64,000 bases of DNA from JAPOXR01 sp965221815 (lineage in GTDB: Bacteria; Pseudomonadota; Alphaproteobacteria; Rhodobacterales; Rhodobacteraceae): the NCBI GenBank assembly GCA_965221815.1, contig OZ244915.1:2542001-2606000 (forward strand), given 5' to 3'. A program made the translations under genes and the position numbers. This document shows, piece by piece, positions 9,397 to 17,708 of the stretch. Below the pieces are notes generated by a model. The model searched no databases and was not told where the DNA came from. It saw nothing but the letters and a program-made list of their open reading frames with translations. How positions within the stretch are numbered: position 1 is the stretch's first letter; each line of letters starts with the position of its first letter.

Positions 9397-10935
9397 TCAC
9401 ACGCACGATCGTATCAACAAACTTGAGCCGGTCATTTCATGCGGAGGTTGAATATTCATGAGATCCAGGAGGGTCGGTGCCAGGTCCGCGAGCGTTCCCG
9501 CGCGCAATCCGGCCGGTTCATCGAATCCAACCAGAATCACGGGGACAGGATTCAACGTATGTGCGGTATGAACATGCCCGGTTTCGGGATCAATCATATT
9601 CTCACAATTTCCATGATCCGCGGCCAGGATCATCACCCCCTGGTGCGCCCGGATGGCTGATTCGATCTGCCCCAACGCATGATCGACCACCTCGCAGGCT
9701 TGTATGGCGGCTGACAAATTTCCGGTATGGCCGACCATGTCAGGATTGGCAAAATTAACCACGATCAAATCAAAGTTCGGCACCGCCTCACAAAATTTCT
9801 CGGCAATCTCGTCTGCCGCCATCTCGGGTGCGAGATCATAGGTCGCAACTTTTGGACTCGCCGCCATATACCGCACCTCGCCCGGCTCAGCCGCTTCCTT
9901 TCCACCATTCAGGAAATAAGTGACATGCGGATATTTTTCGGTCTCTGCCAACCGATACTGAGTCTTGCCATGCGCAGCGACCCAGGCTCCCAGTCCATTC
10001 TTCACCTCTTCCCTGACAAAGAGCGAATGCATCCATGGAAGAGGCGTCGGAAAGTAAGGGACCATCGTCAGCGTTGCCGACAATTTCGGGCGCATGGAAA
10101 TATCAAAGGCATCAAATTCCGGTCCGGCGATCGCGGCCACCAGTTGCCGCATCCGATCGGACCTGAAGTTGACAAAAAAGAGACCATCGCCGTCATGCAT
10201 TCCCGTATAGCCCTGCATGATACTCGGGAGAATGAACTCATCGGTTTCACCCAGATGATAGGCCTGGTTGACCGCCGCGGCGGCATCCTGTGCTGTCCGC
10301 CCACACCCCTTCACCATGGCTTGCCAGACTTTTTCCACCCGATCAAACCGACGATCCCTATCCATCGCAAAATAGCGCCCGCACACCGTTCTGACCTGCA
10401 CACCCACAGGCAGGCGGTGCTCAAGCCAGTCAAGATTGTCGGGTGCCTGTCCGGGTGCCGAGTCCCGACCGTCAGTGAAAATATGCAAATCACAACTGAC
10501 ACCGAAATCATTGAGAGCGTGCGTTGCAGCGACAAGATGGTTGAGTAACCCATGCACACCCACATCCGACGCCAATCCCGCAACATGCGCCCGACCGCCA
10601 TGCGCGCGCACGGTATCGGCAAACTCTTTCAGTCGCGGATGTGAGAAGAAACTTTCATCAGCAATCGCTGCATTGATCTTCTGCATGTCCATCAGGATGG
10701 TGCGTCCAGCACCGATATGAAGATGGCCGACCTCTGAATTACCGATGCAACCGTCTGGCAGCCCTACGGATTCACCATGCGTGACCAGAGTGGCCGCCGG
10801 GCCTCTCGCCCATAATCTATCGAAATTGGGTGTCCGCGCGCCGGCAATCGCATTGCCTGTTTGGTGTCTTGACAATCCCCAGCCATCAAGAATGCATAAG
10901 GCAACGGGTCGATGAGATGGAGCGGAGGAAGCCAT
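9397..10935 (-). CDS. gpmI: 2,3-bisphosphoglycerate-independent phosphoglycerate mutase
   Basis: Glycolytic and gluconeogenic enzyme interconverting 3- and 2-phosphoglycerate, of the alkaline phosphatase superfamily with two metal ions. Visible are the N-terminal metal site LCILDGWGLS, the phospho-serine block GNSEVGHLHIGAGR, the FTDGRDSAPGQ segment and the C-terminal metal motifs NFANPDMVGHTGN and LAADHGNCENM. About 512 residues, as in the family. ATG 10935 is chosen because it lies just after the rlmH stop and shortly before the first conserved strand; the longer frame would overlap rlmH. Order rsfS-rlmH-gpmI is typical of alphaproteobacteria. Confidence 0.95.
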   Translation of the reverse strand: MASSAPSHRPVALCILDGWGLSRHQTGNAIAGARTPNFDRLWARGPAATLVTHGESVGLPDGCIGNSEVGHLHIGAGRTILMDMQKINAAIADESFFSHPRLKEFADTVRAHGGRAHVAGLASDVGVHGLLNHLVAATHALNDFGVSCDLHIFTDGRDSAPGQAPDNLDWLEHRLPVGVQVRTVCGRYFAMDRDRRFDRVEKVWQAMVKGCGRTAQDAAAAVNQAYHLGETDEFILPSIMQGYTGMHDGDGLFFVNFRSDRMRQLVAAIAGPEFDAFDISMRPKLSATLTMVPYFPTPLPWMHSLFVREEVKNGLGAWVAAHGKTQYRLAETEKYPHVTYFLNGGKEAAEPGEVRYMAASPKVATYDLAPEMAADEIAEKFCEAVPNFDLIVVNFANPDMVGHTGNLSAAIQACEVVDHALGQIESAIRAHQGVMILAADHGNCENMIDPETGHVHTAHTLNPVPVILVGFDEPAGLRAGTLADLAPTLLDLMNIQPPHEMTGSSLLIRSCV

Positions 10936-10939
10936 TGCC

Positions 10940-11401
10940 TCACTCCCGGTGATAGGGGTCGCCGCGCAAAATCGAGACTGCACGGAAAAGCTGTTCAGTC
11001 AGCAGGATCCGCATCAACATATGTGGAAAGGTCATGCGCCCGAATGAGATGCGATGATCTGCCATTTTTTTGAACTCGCCTGAGACGCCATCCGGGCCGC
11101 CGATCATAAACGAAGCCGTCGACATCCCACGATCGCGCCAACCCGCAAGAGCATTCGCAAATTCAGTGCTGGTCATCTGTCGGGCCGATTCGTCAAGAAC
11201 ACAAAAAACCGTGTTACTGTCTTCCGCCAACTGCCTCAGCCAAGCGGGAGAAGGACGTCGGTTCGGATCATATTCCTGTAACGTCGCCGCACCGAAGCCA
11301 ATATTCTTTCCACTGCGGCGAATCCGATCCAGATAATGCGCAGTGAGCTCACGCTCATGGCCATGACGTAACTTGCCTGCGGCGCACAGGATGAGTCGCA
11401 T
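10940..11401 (-). CDS. rlmH: 23S rRNA pseudouridine-1915 N3-methyltransferase RlmH
   Basis: SPOUT-class methyltransferase acting on helix 69 of 23S rRNA in assembled ribosomes. The sequence has the conserved FMIGGPDGVS loop, the LTEQLFRA helix and the C-terminal GDPYHRE end that reaches the active site. The length of 153 residues is standard. It begins directly at the end of rsfS and gpmI starts four bases after its stop, so the three form an operon. Confidence 0.95.
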   Translation of the reverse strand: MRLILCAAGKLRHGHERELTAHYLDRIRRSGKNIGFGAATLQEYDPNRRPSPAWLRQLAEDSNTVFCVLDESARQMTSTEFANALAGWRDRGMSTASFMIGGPDGVSGEFKKMADHRISFGRMTFPHMLMRILLTEQLFRAVSILRGDPYHRE

Positions 11402-11764
11402 TCAGCGGGACGCCGTTTCCGGGACCGCTGCCATCCAGAGTTTTTCCAATTGATAGAATTCACGGACTTCCGGGCGAAAAATATGGACGATGACATCACC
11501 CGCATCTATCAGGACCCAGTCACCCTGTTCTTTGCCTTCCACACTTGCCGACAGACCTCGCTGATGTTTCAGCTTTTCCAGGAGCTTCTCGCTCATGGAA
11601 ATGACCTGACGCGTTGAACGACCCGAGGTGATGACCATGAAGTCGGCCATGTCGGACTTGCCATCCAGATCAATGGAGACGGTGTCTTGCGCATTGTCTT
11701 TGTCCAGTGATTCGAGGATGAAATCAACCAGCTTCATATCTGCCGGAGTTCGAGAATCGCCGTC
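11402..11764 (-). CDS. rsfS: Ribosomal silencing factor RsfS
   Basis: RsfS binds ribosomal protein L14 and blocks joining of ribosomal subunits when nutrients are scarce. The family core is visible: a helix LVDFILESLDKDNAQD, the strand DMADFMVITSGRSTRQV, then GDWVLIDAGDVIVHIF and REFYQLEKLW. ATG 11764 gives about 120 residues, the usual length; the frame is open further upstream to 11908 but that part is not conserved. It abuts rlmH with no gap. nadD, a frequent upstream neighbour, is missing. Confidence 0.92.
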   Translation of the reverse strand, partial: DGDSRTPADMKLVDFILESLDKDNAQDTVSIDLDGKSDMADFMVITSGRSTRQVISMSEKLLEKLKHQRGLSASVEGKEQGDWVLIDAGDVIVHIFRPEVREFYQLEKLWMAAVPETASR

Positions 11765-11965
11765 CATGACGGCTTTTCCAACGACCGTCAAATCAATGGT
11801 CCGCGCCTTTTGCGACAGTGCTTCACCTCCCGACTGCAACGCGCACCACCCTCCGTGCGCAACTGTGTCGGTTAGGTCATTCGCTCCTGAAATGCAACCT
11901 GAAAGCACTGTAATGTTGGGTCTGCAAACCGCTTGAAGATACAGTCTGTCCCATGCCCGGTCATA

Positions 11966-13159
11966 TCAATCCAGACAGACCCACAAGTCTTCGAGCCCAT
12001 GAAAGTGATAACGGTCGGCGTAGCGGGGCTTCGATGCCAATGAGATATGCGGAAAACGCTGGAAAATCGCGGTGAGACCTATTGCCAGCTCGAGTCGGGC
12101 GAGAGGTGCGCCGACACAAAAATGGATACCGGCACCAAACGAACAGTGGCCGGTGGCATTTCTCATTGGAAGAAAGACATCGGCCTGTTCCCAAACCGAT
12201 GGATCACGGTTGGCCGCTGCGAGGATCAGAGCAATTTTGTCCCCACAACGAAAATTGTGTCCAAACAATTCGTTATCGCACCTGGCATAGCGTTCAAACA
12301 CATGCAGCGGAGGATCAAACCGAAGAATTTCCTCGACCGTCGATGCGCGTTGCTGCGGTGACAGGATCTCCACTGGGTTGAGATCGGATTCGAGGATCGC
12401 CTTGATACCGTTACCCAGACTGTTGGCGGTTGCCTCGTGACCGGCGTTGAGCAGCAGAATGCAGGTCGACACCAATTCATCCGTGGATAATCCACCTTCC
12501 TGATCCTCGACCGCGACCAATTGTGACATGAGGTCGTCCGATTTCTGTCGCCGACGCCGCGTGATTTCGCTGGTGATGAATTGCGTGAACGCCTGCGCTG
12601 CCGCGCACGCGCGTCGTTGGACCTCCTGATCCCGCCGCGCCTGGTACATTGCCACCATATCGTGCGACCAAGAGAGCATCTGCGGACACATGTCATCCGC
12701 AACGCCGAGCAATCGTGCAATCACCCTGACCGGCAGCTGTTCACAAAATTCCGTCTGCAGTTCTGCGCGCTGCGGCAAGTGATCAAGGATCTGATCCGCC
12801 AGTCTTTCGATTTCCGGCTCCATGTTCGCGATGTTCCGGGAGGTAAAGGCACGATTGACGAGTTTCCGCAACCGCGTATGACGCGGCGGATCGAGCTCCA
12901 GCATCGAACAGCGATCCAGTCGTGCAAACGGCTCGACCTCTACCGCCGGTTCAGGCCGTAACGCCGCCGGCATTTCCCGACCCCAATCCTTGCTCCGCAG
13001 CAGCCAACTGACTGAACGGTGACTGGCCGCAGCGACTGTTGCCATATCCGGCCAGACAAACAGGTCGCCCATGGACATGGCACGGGCATAAAACGGGTAG
13101 GGATCCTGGACAAACGCGTCATCGCGCAGGGATTGTACGAGTTCTGCCATAACCATCAT
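11966..13159 (-). CDS. Cytochrome P450
   Basis: Soluble bacterial class I type P450 of about 397 residues. The I helix has LLNAGHEATANS (oxygen-activating Thr in AGHEAT), the K helix has EEILRF (ExxR), and the heme loop is SFGAGIHFCVGAPLA with the Cys ligand near residue 348. The segment between K helix and heme loop is of normal size. ATG 13159 is chosen with a GAG six bases upstream; GTG 13189 is an alternative. No ferredoxin or ferredoxin reductase gene is adjacent, so the redox partner must be encoded elsewhere. Substrate cannot be inferred. Confidence 0.92.
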   Translation of the reverse strand: MMVMAELVQSLRDDAFVQDPYPFYARAMSMGDLFVWPDMATVAAASHRSVSWLLRSKDWGREMPAALRPEPAVEVEPFARLDRCSMLELDPPRHTRLRKLVNRAFTSRNIANMEPEIERLADQILDHLPQRAELQTEFCEQLPVRVIARLLGVADDMCPQMLSWSHDMVAMYQARRDQEVQRRACAAAQAFTQFITSEITRRRRQKSDDLMSQLVAVEDQEGGLSTDELVSTCILLLNAGHEATANSLGNGIKAILESDLNPVEILSPQQRASTVEEILRFDPPLHVFERYARCDNELFGHNFRCGDKIALILAAANRDPSVWEQADVFLPMRNATGHCSFGAGIHFCVGAPLARLELAIGLTAIFQRFPHISLASKPRYADRYHFHGLEDLWVCLD

Positions 13160-13260
13160 GAAATCTCGGCCTTCTGGGCGTGGCTCCACCGATGGCGGCC
13201 GGGCATCCGCTCATCAGAAATTATCAATTTCACCTGAGCCTGCGCAAACGAATCACACGA

Positions 13261-14133
13261 TCATGCACGCACCTTACTTTCATAGTCGCGTGCAATCAGA
13301 CGCGTGAGTTCCCCCACCTCGAACCGGTAATCGCCGATTCGTCCCACAGGCGTGACCTCAGCCGCCGTGCCGGTTAGCCAGCATTGTTCAAAATCTTCCA
13401 GCTCTGCAGGCAGGATATACCGCTCATGAACGACGACATTGCGTTCTTTCAGAAAGCCCAGGACCGTCTGTCGGGTAATCCCGTCGAGGAAACAGTCCGG
13501 CAATGGCGTGTGAATCTCCCCATCCTTCACAAAGAAAATGTTGGCCCCGGTCGCCTCGGCAACATAACCACGATAATCCATCATGAGTGAATCGGAACAC
13601 CCTTTGGCTTCCGCATCATGTTTGGAGATCGTACAGATCATGTAAAGGCCCGACGCCTTAGCATGACAGGGTATTGTTTCCGGACTGGGGCGTTTCCAGC
13701 GCGAGATATCCAGCCTGGCCCCCTTGAACTTGGCCTCATCGCCATAATATGCTCCCCATTCCCAGGCCGCGATTGCCATTCGGCTTACGTTGCGGCGGGC
13801 AGCGACACCCATATCCTCACCCGATGCACGCCATATGATCGCTCTGACATAAGCATCGGTGAGACCATTGGCTTGCAAAACCAACCGTTTTGCCTGTTCG
13901 ATCTCATCGACCGAAAAAGGACTGGGAATCTGGATCGCATCCGCGGACGCAATCAACCGCTCGGAATGTTGCCGACTCGCAAAAATCTTCCCGCCGTAGG
14001 CGCGCTCGCCTTCGAACACCGAGGACGCATAATGCATGGCATGCGTCAGGATATGAACATTGGCGCTGCGCCACGGGACCAGCTCGCCGTCAAGCCAAAT
14101 CAACCCATCGCGATCATCATAGGGTTTCGTCAT
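13261..14133 (-). CDS. ilvE: Branched-chain amino acid aminotransferase
   Basis: Fold type IV PLP enzyme making valine, leucine and isoleucine from their keto acids with glutamate. Blocks seen are HAMHYASSVFEGERAY, the RAIIWRASGEDMGV region, the CHAKASGLYM segment carrying the PLP lysine, GYVAEATGANIFFVKDG and LTGTAAEVTPVG. About 290 residues from ATG 14133, the usual size; the longer frame back to 14217 is not conserved. It is divergent from the MarR-type regulator, and a palindrome lies between the two genes. The order ilvE next to petPR recurs in alphaproteobacteria. Confidence 0.93.
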   Translation of the reverse strand: MTKPYDDRDGLIWLDGELVPWRSANVHILTHAMHYASSVFEGERAYGGKIFASRQHSERLIASADAIQIPSPFSVDEIEQAKRLVLQANGLTDAYVRAIIWRASGEDMGVAARRNVSRMAIAAWEWGAYYGDEAKFKGARLDISRWKRPSPETIPCHAKASGLYMICTISKHDAEAKGCSDSLMMDYRGYVAEATGANIFFVKDGEIHTPLPDCFLDGITRQTVLGFLKERNVVVHERYILPAELEDFEQCWLTGTAAEVTPVGRIGDYRFEVGELTRLIARDYESKVRA

Positions 14134-14230
14134 GCTGTCCTCCGCATCCCACTGAATACGATTTACCAAACTGCTCCGGAATGAGCGATTCTGACATGAC
14201 AGGAATCGATAGTCCATTCACTTCAGTAAC

Positions 14231-14245
14231 GTCAACAATGTTGAC
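14231..14245. promoter_or_regulatory. Perfect 7-1-7 palindrome, probable MarR-family operator
   Basis: GTCAACAATGTTGAC is a perfect inverted repeat of seven-base arms around one base. It lies between divergent ilvE and the MarR-type gene. Its right arm overlaps a TTGACA hexamer (14241-14246) facing the regulator, and its left arm makes a TTGACG on the other strand facing ilvE. Size and symmetry fit a MarR dimer site, and the position would let one protein control both genes. The binding itself is inferred. Confidence 0.6.
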
Positions 14246-14269
14246 ATATTTTTTTAACGCGACTAATGG
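14241..14269 (+). promoter_or_regulatory. Putative promoter of the petP-like gene
   Basis: TTGACA at 14241-14246 is a perfect -35 hexamer; 17 bases later TAATGG (14264-14269) is a weak -10. Transcription would begin around 14275, almost at the ATG at 14277, so the message could be nearly leaderless. Confidence 0.4.
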
Positions 14270-14276
14270 ATCCAGC

Positions 14277-14774
14277 ATGCCCGGCGACTCGAACAGTGGT
14301 TCTGACACGTTACTTTACCTGACCGATGACCAGCTTCGAGCGGGAATCGAGGCCATGTGCGACGCCTATCGCGGTTTTCATGCAGATCTTGATCGCCTTC
14401 TCAGGGAATTCGGTTACGGTCATGCGCACCATCGTGCCCTTCATTTTATCGCCCGCCACCCGGATATGACGGTCAGCCAACTGCTCATGTTTCTCGGCGT
14501 CACCAAGCAATCGCTCAGTCGTGCCCTCCGGCGGTTGACCGCGGATGGTCTGATCAAGGTTCAGGTCGGATCGACAGATCGCAGAATGCGCCACCTCCGG
14601 CTCACAGAGGCTGGCCAAGAACTGGAAGAGCATTTATCCGCGTTGCAACGCCAACGCATGCGCACCGCGTATCGTGCCGCTGGACCCGAAGCGGTTGCGG
14701 GTTTTCGTAAGGTGTTGGAGCAAATCATGGACACACATTTGCGGCATCAGGAAACCCACCCGCCAGGACTATGA
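14277..14774 (+). CDS. petP: MarR-family transcriptional regulator (PetP-like)
   Basis: Winged helix-turn-helix dimeric regulator. Visible are the AHHRALHFIARHPDMTVSQL helices, the recognition helix VTKQSLSRALRRL and the wing with DRRMRHLRLTEAG. ATG 14277 gives 165 residues, the MarR norm, and lies downstream of the likely promoter; ATG 14181 would add a non-conserved tail. Its stop overlaps the start of the response regulator (ATGA), as in the petP-petR pair of Rhodobacter capsulatus, where PetR is needed for cytochrome bc1 expression. The name rests on that arrangement and the neighbourhood; the regulon here is unknown. Confidence 0.85.
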   Translation: MPGDSNSGSDTLLYLTDDQLRAGIEAMCDAYRGFHADLDRLLREFGYGHAHHRALHFIARHPDMTVSQLLMFLGVTKQSLSRALRRLTADGLIKVQVGSTDRRMRHLRLTEAGQELEEHLSALQRQRMRTAYRAAGPEAVAGFRKVLEQIMDTHLRHQETHPPGL

Positions 14775-15478
14775 AGATTCCCGACTCGAATAGCAGCCAT
14801 CTGTTGGTCGTCGACGATGATGCCCGGCTCCGCAGCCTGCTTCAGCGTTACCTGACACGAGATGGATATTGGTGCTCCTGCGCACGAGACGCCGGGCAGG
14901 TGACTGAACTGACCCGAATATTTCGTTTCGATCTCATCGTCATGGATGTCATGATGCCCGGAATGGATGGAATTACCTTAACCGGTCAAATCCGTCGCAT
15001 GCAGGATGTTCCGATCATTATTCTGTCAGCGAAGACTGAACTGGCGGATCGGATGGAGGGTTTTGGGGCCGGCGCCGACGATTATGTCAGCAAACCTTAT
15101 GAACCAACCGAACTCGTGGCCCGGATTGAGGCCGTATTGCGGCGCAGTCGATCCGGTCATGATGATGACAACCCATCCCGCGTCACCTTTGGAAAATATG
15201 AATTCGACCCGTATCGCGGGCAGCTCCGCAAGGGCATTTTCAATATTCATTTGACGGAGTTTGAGCAGAAAATGCTGCGTCGCCTGTCGCAGACTCCGAA
15301 CCGCGCGGTCCGACGTGAGGAATTTACCGAAATGTCAGGCGACGCAGAGAATCCGGTACTCAGCCGCGCCGTGGATGTTCGCGTATCCCGCCTGCGGCAG
15401 AAGCTCGAAACCGACGCACGACGACCGCGTTTCCTGATCACCGTACGTAACGAAGGATACATGCTTGTCGCCGATTAA
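14771..15478 (+). CDS. petR: OmpR-family response regulator (PetR-like)
   Basis: Two-domain response regulator of 235 residues. The receiver has the acidic cluster VVDDDARLR (about 13-21), phospho-acceptor Asp 59 in IVMDVMMPGMDG, the Ser of ILSAKTE (about 86) and Lys 108 in VSKPYEP. The C-terminal winged helix ends with RAVDVRVSRLRQKLE and RNEGYMLVAD, the OmpR/PhoB signature. No histidine kinase is adjacent, as is also the case for petR of Rhodobacter. The four-base overlap with the MarR gene implies coupled synthesis. Confidence 0.92.
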   Translation: MKIPDSNSSHLLVVDDDARLRSLLQRYLTRDGYWCSCARDAGQVTELTRIFRFDLIVMDVMMPGMDGITLTGQIRRMQDVPIIILSAKTELADRMEGFGAGADDYVSKPYEPTELVARIEAVLRRSRSGHDDDNPSRVTFGKYEFDPYRGQLRKGIFNIHLTEFEQKMLRRLSQTPNRAVRREEFTEMSGDAENPVLSRAVDVRVSRLRQKLETDARRPRFLITVRNEGYMLVAD

Positions 15479-15486
15479 TTCGCACA

Positions 15487-16446
15487 ATGAAAAATGGGGC
15501 TGCATCAGCCATGACCACTGCACTGATCACGCATCGAGACTGTCTGCATCATGTGACGCCGCCGGGACACCCTGAACGGGTCGATCGACTCAGGAGTCTT
15601 CATCAGCGATTTGCCGACGCTGAATTCGCCGAGCTTGCGCGGTTTGAAGCCCCGCTCGGCGATGTCGATTCCATCCTTCGGGCGCATCCACAGGAATATT
15701 ATGATGGGATTGTCCGCCGTCAACCCACAGCGGGAATCACGAGTCTTGACCCGGATACCCATATGTCACCAGGATCACTTGATGCGGCACGACGTGCCGT
15801 TGGCGCCAACCTGCTCGCCGTCGACCTGGTGATGCGCAAGCGCGCGAACAATGCATTTTGCGCTGTACGCCCTCCCGGACACCATGCAGAGGCTGCCAGA
15901 GCGATGGGTTTTTGTCTGTTTGCCAATGTGATGATTGGGGCCTTGCATGCCCTCGAAACATACCAACTGAACCGGGTGGGTATCGTTGATTTTGACGTCC
16001 ATCACGGTAATGGCACAAGTGCACTGGCGTGGGACGATGCACGGATCTTCTTCGCCTCGAGCCATGAAATGCCGCTATTTCCAGGCACCGGAGACAAGTC
16101 AGAATGCGGCGCACACGGACAAATTGTGAATGTTCCGTTGGCCAGCGGCACCGATGGTCGGGAATTCAGACAGGCCATGATGTCCGAGATCCTGCCAGCA
16201 CTGGCTGACCACAAACCGGAATTCATCTTTATTTCAGCGGGGTTCGATGCGCATTACCGTGATCCCCTGGCCTCATTGAAATGGTCAGAAGACGATTATT
16301 TCTGGGCCACGACTGCGATCTGTGATGTGGCAGATGAGATCTGCGCTGGACGCGTCGTCTCCAGCCTCGAAGGTGGATATGATCTCAATGGTTTGCAGGA
16401 CGCCGCCGCAGCCCATCTGCGTGCGCTCATGAACACGGCACGTTAG
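15487..16446 (+). CDS. Histone deacetylase family protein
   Basis: Arginase/deacetylase-fold zinc hydrolase of about 319 residues, related to acetoin utilisation protein AcuC and acetylpolyamine amidohydrolases. Zinc and catalytic motifs are present: RPPGHHAEAARAMGFC (tandem His), VDFDVHHGNGT (Asp and His ligands), FFASSHEMPLFPGTG, SAGFDAHYRDPL (Asp ligand) and the SLEGGYDL loop (Tyr). All ligands seem intact, so an active deacylase is likely. The gene sits nine bases after petR and before xseB, an order also seen in other alphaproteobacteria. Substrate unknown. ATG 15511 is an alternative start. Confidence 0.9.
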   Translation: MKNGAASAMTTALITHRDCLHHVTPPGHPERVDRLRSLHQRFADAEFAELARFEAPLGDVDSILRAHPQEYYDGIVRRQPTAGITSLDPDTHMSPGSLDAARRAVGANLLAVDLVMRKRANNAFCAVRPPGHHAEAARAMGFCLFANVMIGALHALETYQLNRVGIVDFDVHHGNGTSALAWDDARIFFASSHEMPLFPGTGDKSECGAHGQIVNVPLASGTDGREFRQAMMSEILPALADHKPEFIFISAGFDAHYRDPLASLKWSEDDYFWATTAICDVADEICAGRVVSSLEGGYDLNGLQDAAAAHLRALMNTAR

Positions 16447-16582
16447 CAACGCGCCGACGCGGACCAACCGGTGTCGTAATCCATATATCATCTTTCTGCC
16501 GCTCAACTCTCGATTTGCCCCGCATCGGGACATTCATTATGATGGCGCAGCCACGTTTGGATCAGATCAGTCAGGAGACAAC

Positions 16583-16846
16583 ATGCAGCCAGGTGAGAAT
16601 AGTGGGGCCACCGATATTGGATCGATGTCGTTTGAACACGCATTGGACGAACTCGAATCCATCGTTGCGCAGCTCGAACAGGGTGACACACCTCTGGAAG
16701 ACACCATCCGCCTGTACCAGCGGGGCAATGACCTCAAGCTTCATTGCGAAAGGACCTTGAAAGAGGCCGAAGAACGCGTCGAGAAAATTACACTCGACAG
16801 CCAGGGAAACCCGACGGGAACGGAAAATTTTGTCATTCAAGAATAA
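16583..16846 (+). CDS. xseB: Exodeoxyribonuclease VII small subunit
   Basis: Small helical subunit (87 residues) of the XseAB nuclease, which degrades single-stranded DNA to oligonucleotides. The family signature is clear: MSFEHALDELESIVAQLEQG followed by PLEDTIRLYQRGNDLKLHCE and a coiled-coil-like LKEAEERVEKI helix. It overlaps the start of the prenyltransferase gene by 17 bases, the common xseB-ispA arrangement. Confidence 0.93.
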   Translation: MQPGENSGATDIGSMSFEHALDELESIVAQLEQGDTPLEDTIRLYQRGNDLKLHCERTLKEAEERVEKITLDSQGNPTGTENFVIQE

Positions 16847-17666
16847 ACTCAGCGCCGCGCAGGATTGCATTGGAGTCCAGCTCGATAATGCTCTCTCTGC
16901 TTTTCCCGAAAGCCCGATACGGAATGCCATGCGTTATTGCCTCGAAGGTGGCAAACGCGTCCGGGGGTTCCTGGTCATAGAAAGCGCCGCTGTATTTGAT
17001 TTGCGCGGCCGTGGGCCCGACCGAGCGGGCGCCGCGATCGAATGCCTGCATGCCTACTCACTGGCCCATGATGACCTCCCCTGTATGGATGATGACGATT
17101 TTCGCCGTGGAAAGCCGAGTCTGCACAAGGCATTTAACGAAACAGTCGCGGTTCTCACGGGGGACGCTCTCCAATGCACCGCGTTCTGGCTTCTTGCCGG
17201 CGAGGAAACATCCGCCGACCCGCAAATTCGTTCGGAACTGGTCTTCACTCTGGCCACGGCATCAGGTGCCGATGGCATGGTGCTGGGACAGTGCCGCGAC
17301 CTGGAAGTTCAGGCCGCGCATGCAGAACTGACAGAAGATGAAGTCATGTCGCTGCATGCCAAGAAAACAGGTGCATTGCTGTCCTGGTCAGTTCAAGCAG
17401 GGGCAATTCTGGCGGGAGAAGACCCGACACCCATGAGAGTTTACGGGGATGCGATTGGACTGGCCTACCAAATCGTCGATGATTTGCTTGATGCGGACCA
17501 GCCCGGGTCAGAGGATGCCAGTATCTTGCATGCTCTGGGAGTCGAGGGGGCGAGGACTGCCGCCGCAAACAAGATTGATGAGGCTTGCGATGCCTTGGTG
17601 CCTTACGGTGACAAGGCTGACACCCTGCGCGAACTTGCACAGTTTGTCGTGGAACGTCAGCTCTAG
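16830..17666 (+). CDS. ispA: (2E,6E)-farnesyl diphosphate synthase family polyprenyl synthetase
   Basis: Condenses dimethylallyl and geranyl diphosphate with isopentenyl diphosphate for quinone and undecaprenyl lipids. Visible are GGKRVRGFLV, the first aspartate-rich motif DDLPCMDDDD, HAKKTGALL and the second motif VDDLLDAD. At 278 residues it is slightly short for IspA (about 290-300). The frame starts at TTG 16830, inside the end of xseB, and no ATG precedes the conserved region, so initiation is probably coupled to xseB. dxs, the usual next gene, is absent; an unrelated ABC transporter on the other strand follows. Confidence 0.92.
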   Translation: MSFKNKLSAAQDCIGVQLDNALSAFPESPIRNAMRYCLEGGKRVRGFLVIESAAVFDLRGRGPDRAGAAIECLHAYSLAHDDLPCMDDDDFRRGKPSLHKAFNETVAVLTGDALQCTAFWLLAGEETSADPQIRSELVFTLATASGADGMVLGQCRDLEVQAAHAELTEDEVMSLHAKKTGALLSWSVQAGAILAGEDPTPMRVYGDAIGLAYQIVDDLLDADQPGSEDASILHALGVEGARTAAANKIDEACDALVPYGDKADTLRELAQFVVERQL

Positions 17667-17708
17667 ACTTTGGCGGCGGCGCACCGCCGCACCAGCGGGA
17701 TGGTGACA

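Noticed and set aside
9727..10548. 273-codon plus-strand frame
   Set aside because: Antisense shadow inside gpmI, which has all its active-site motifs on the other strand.
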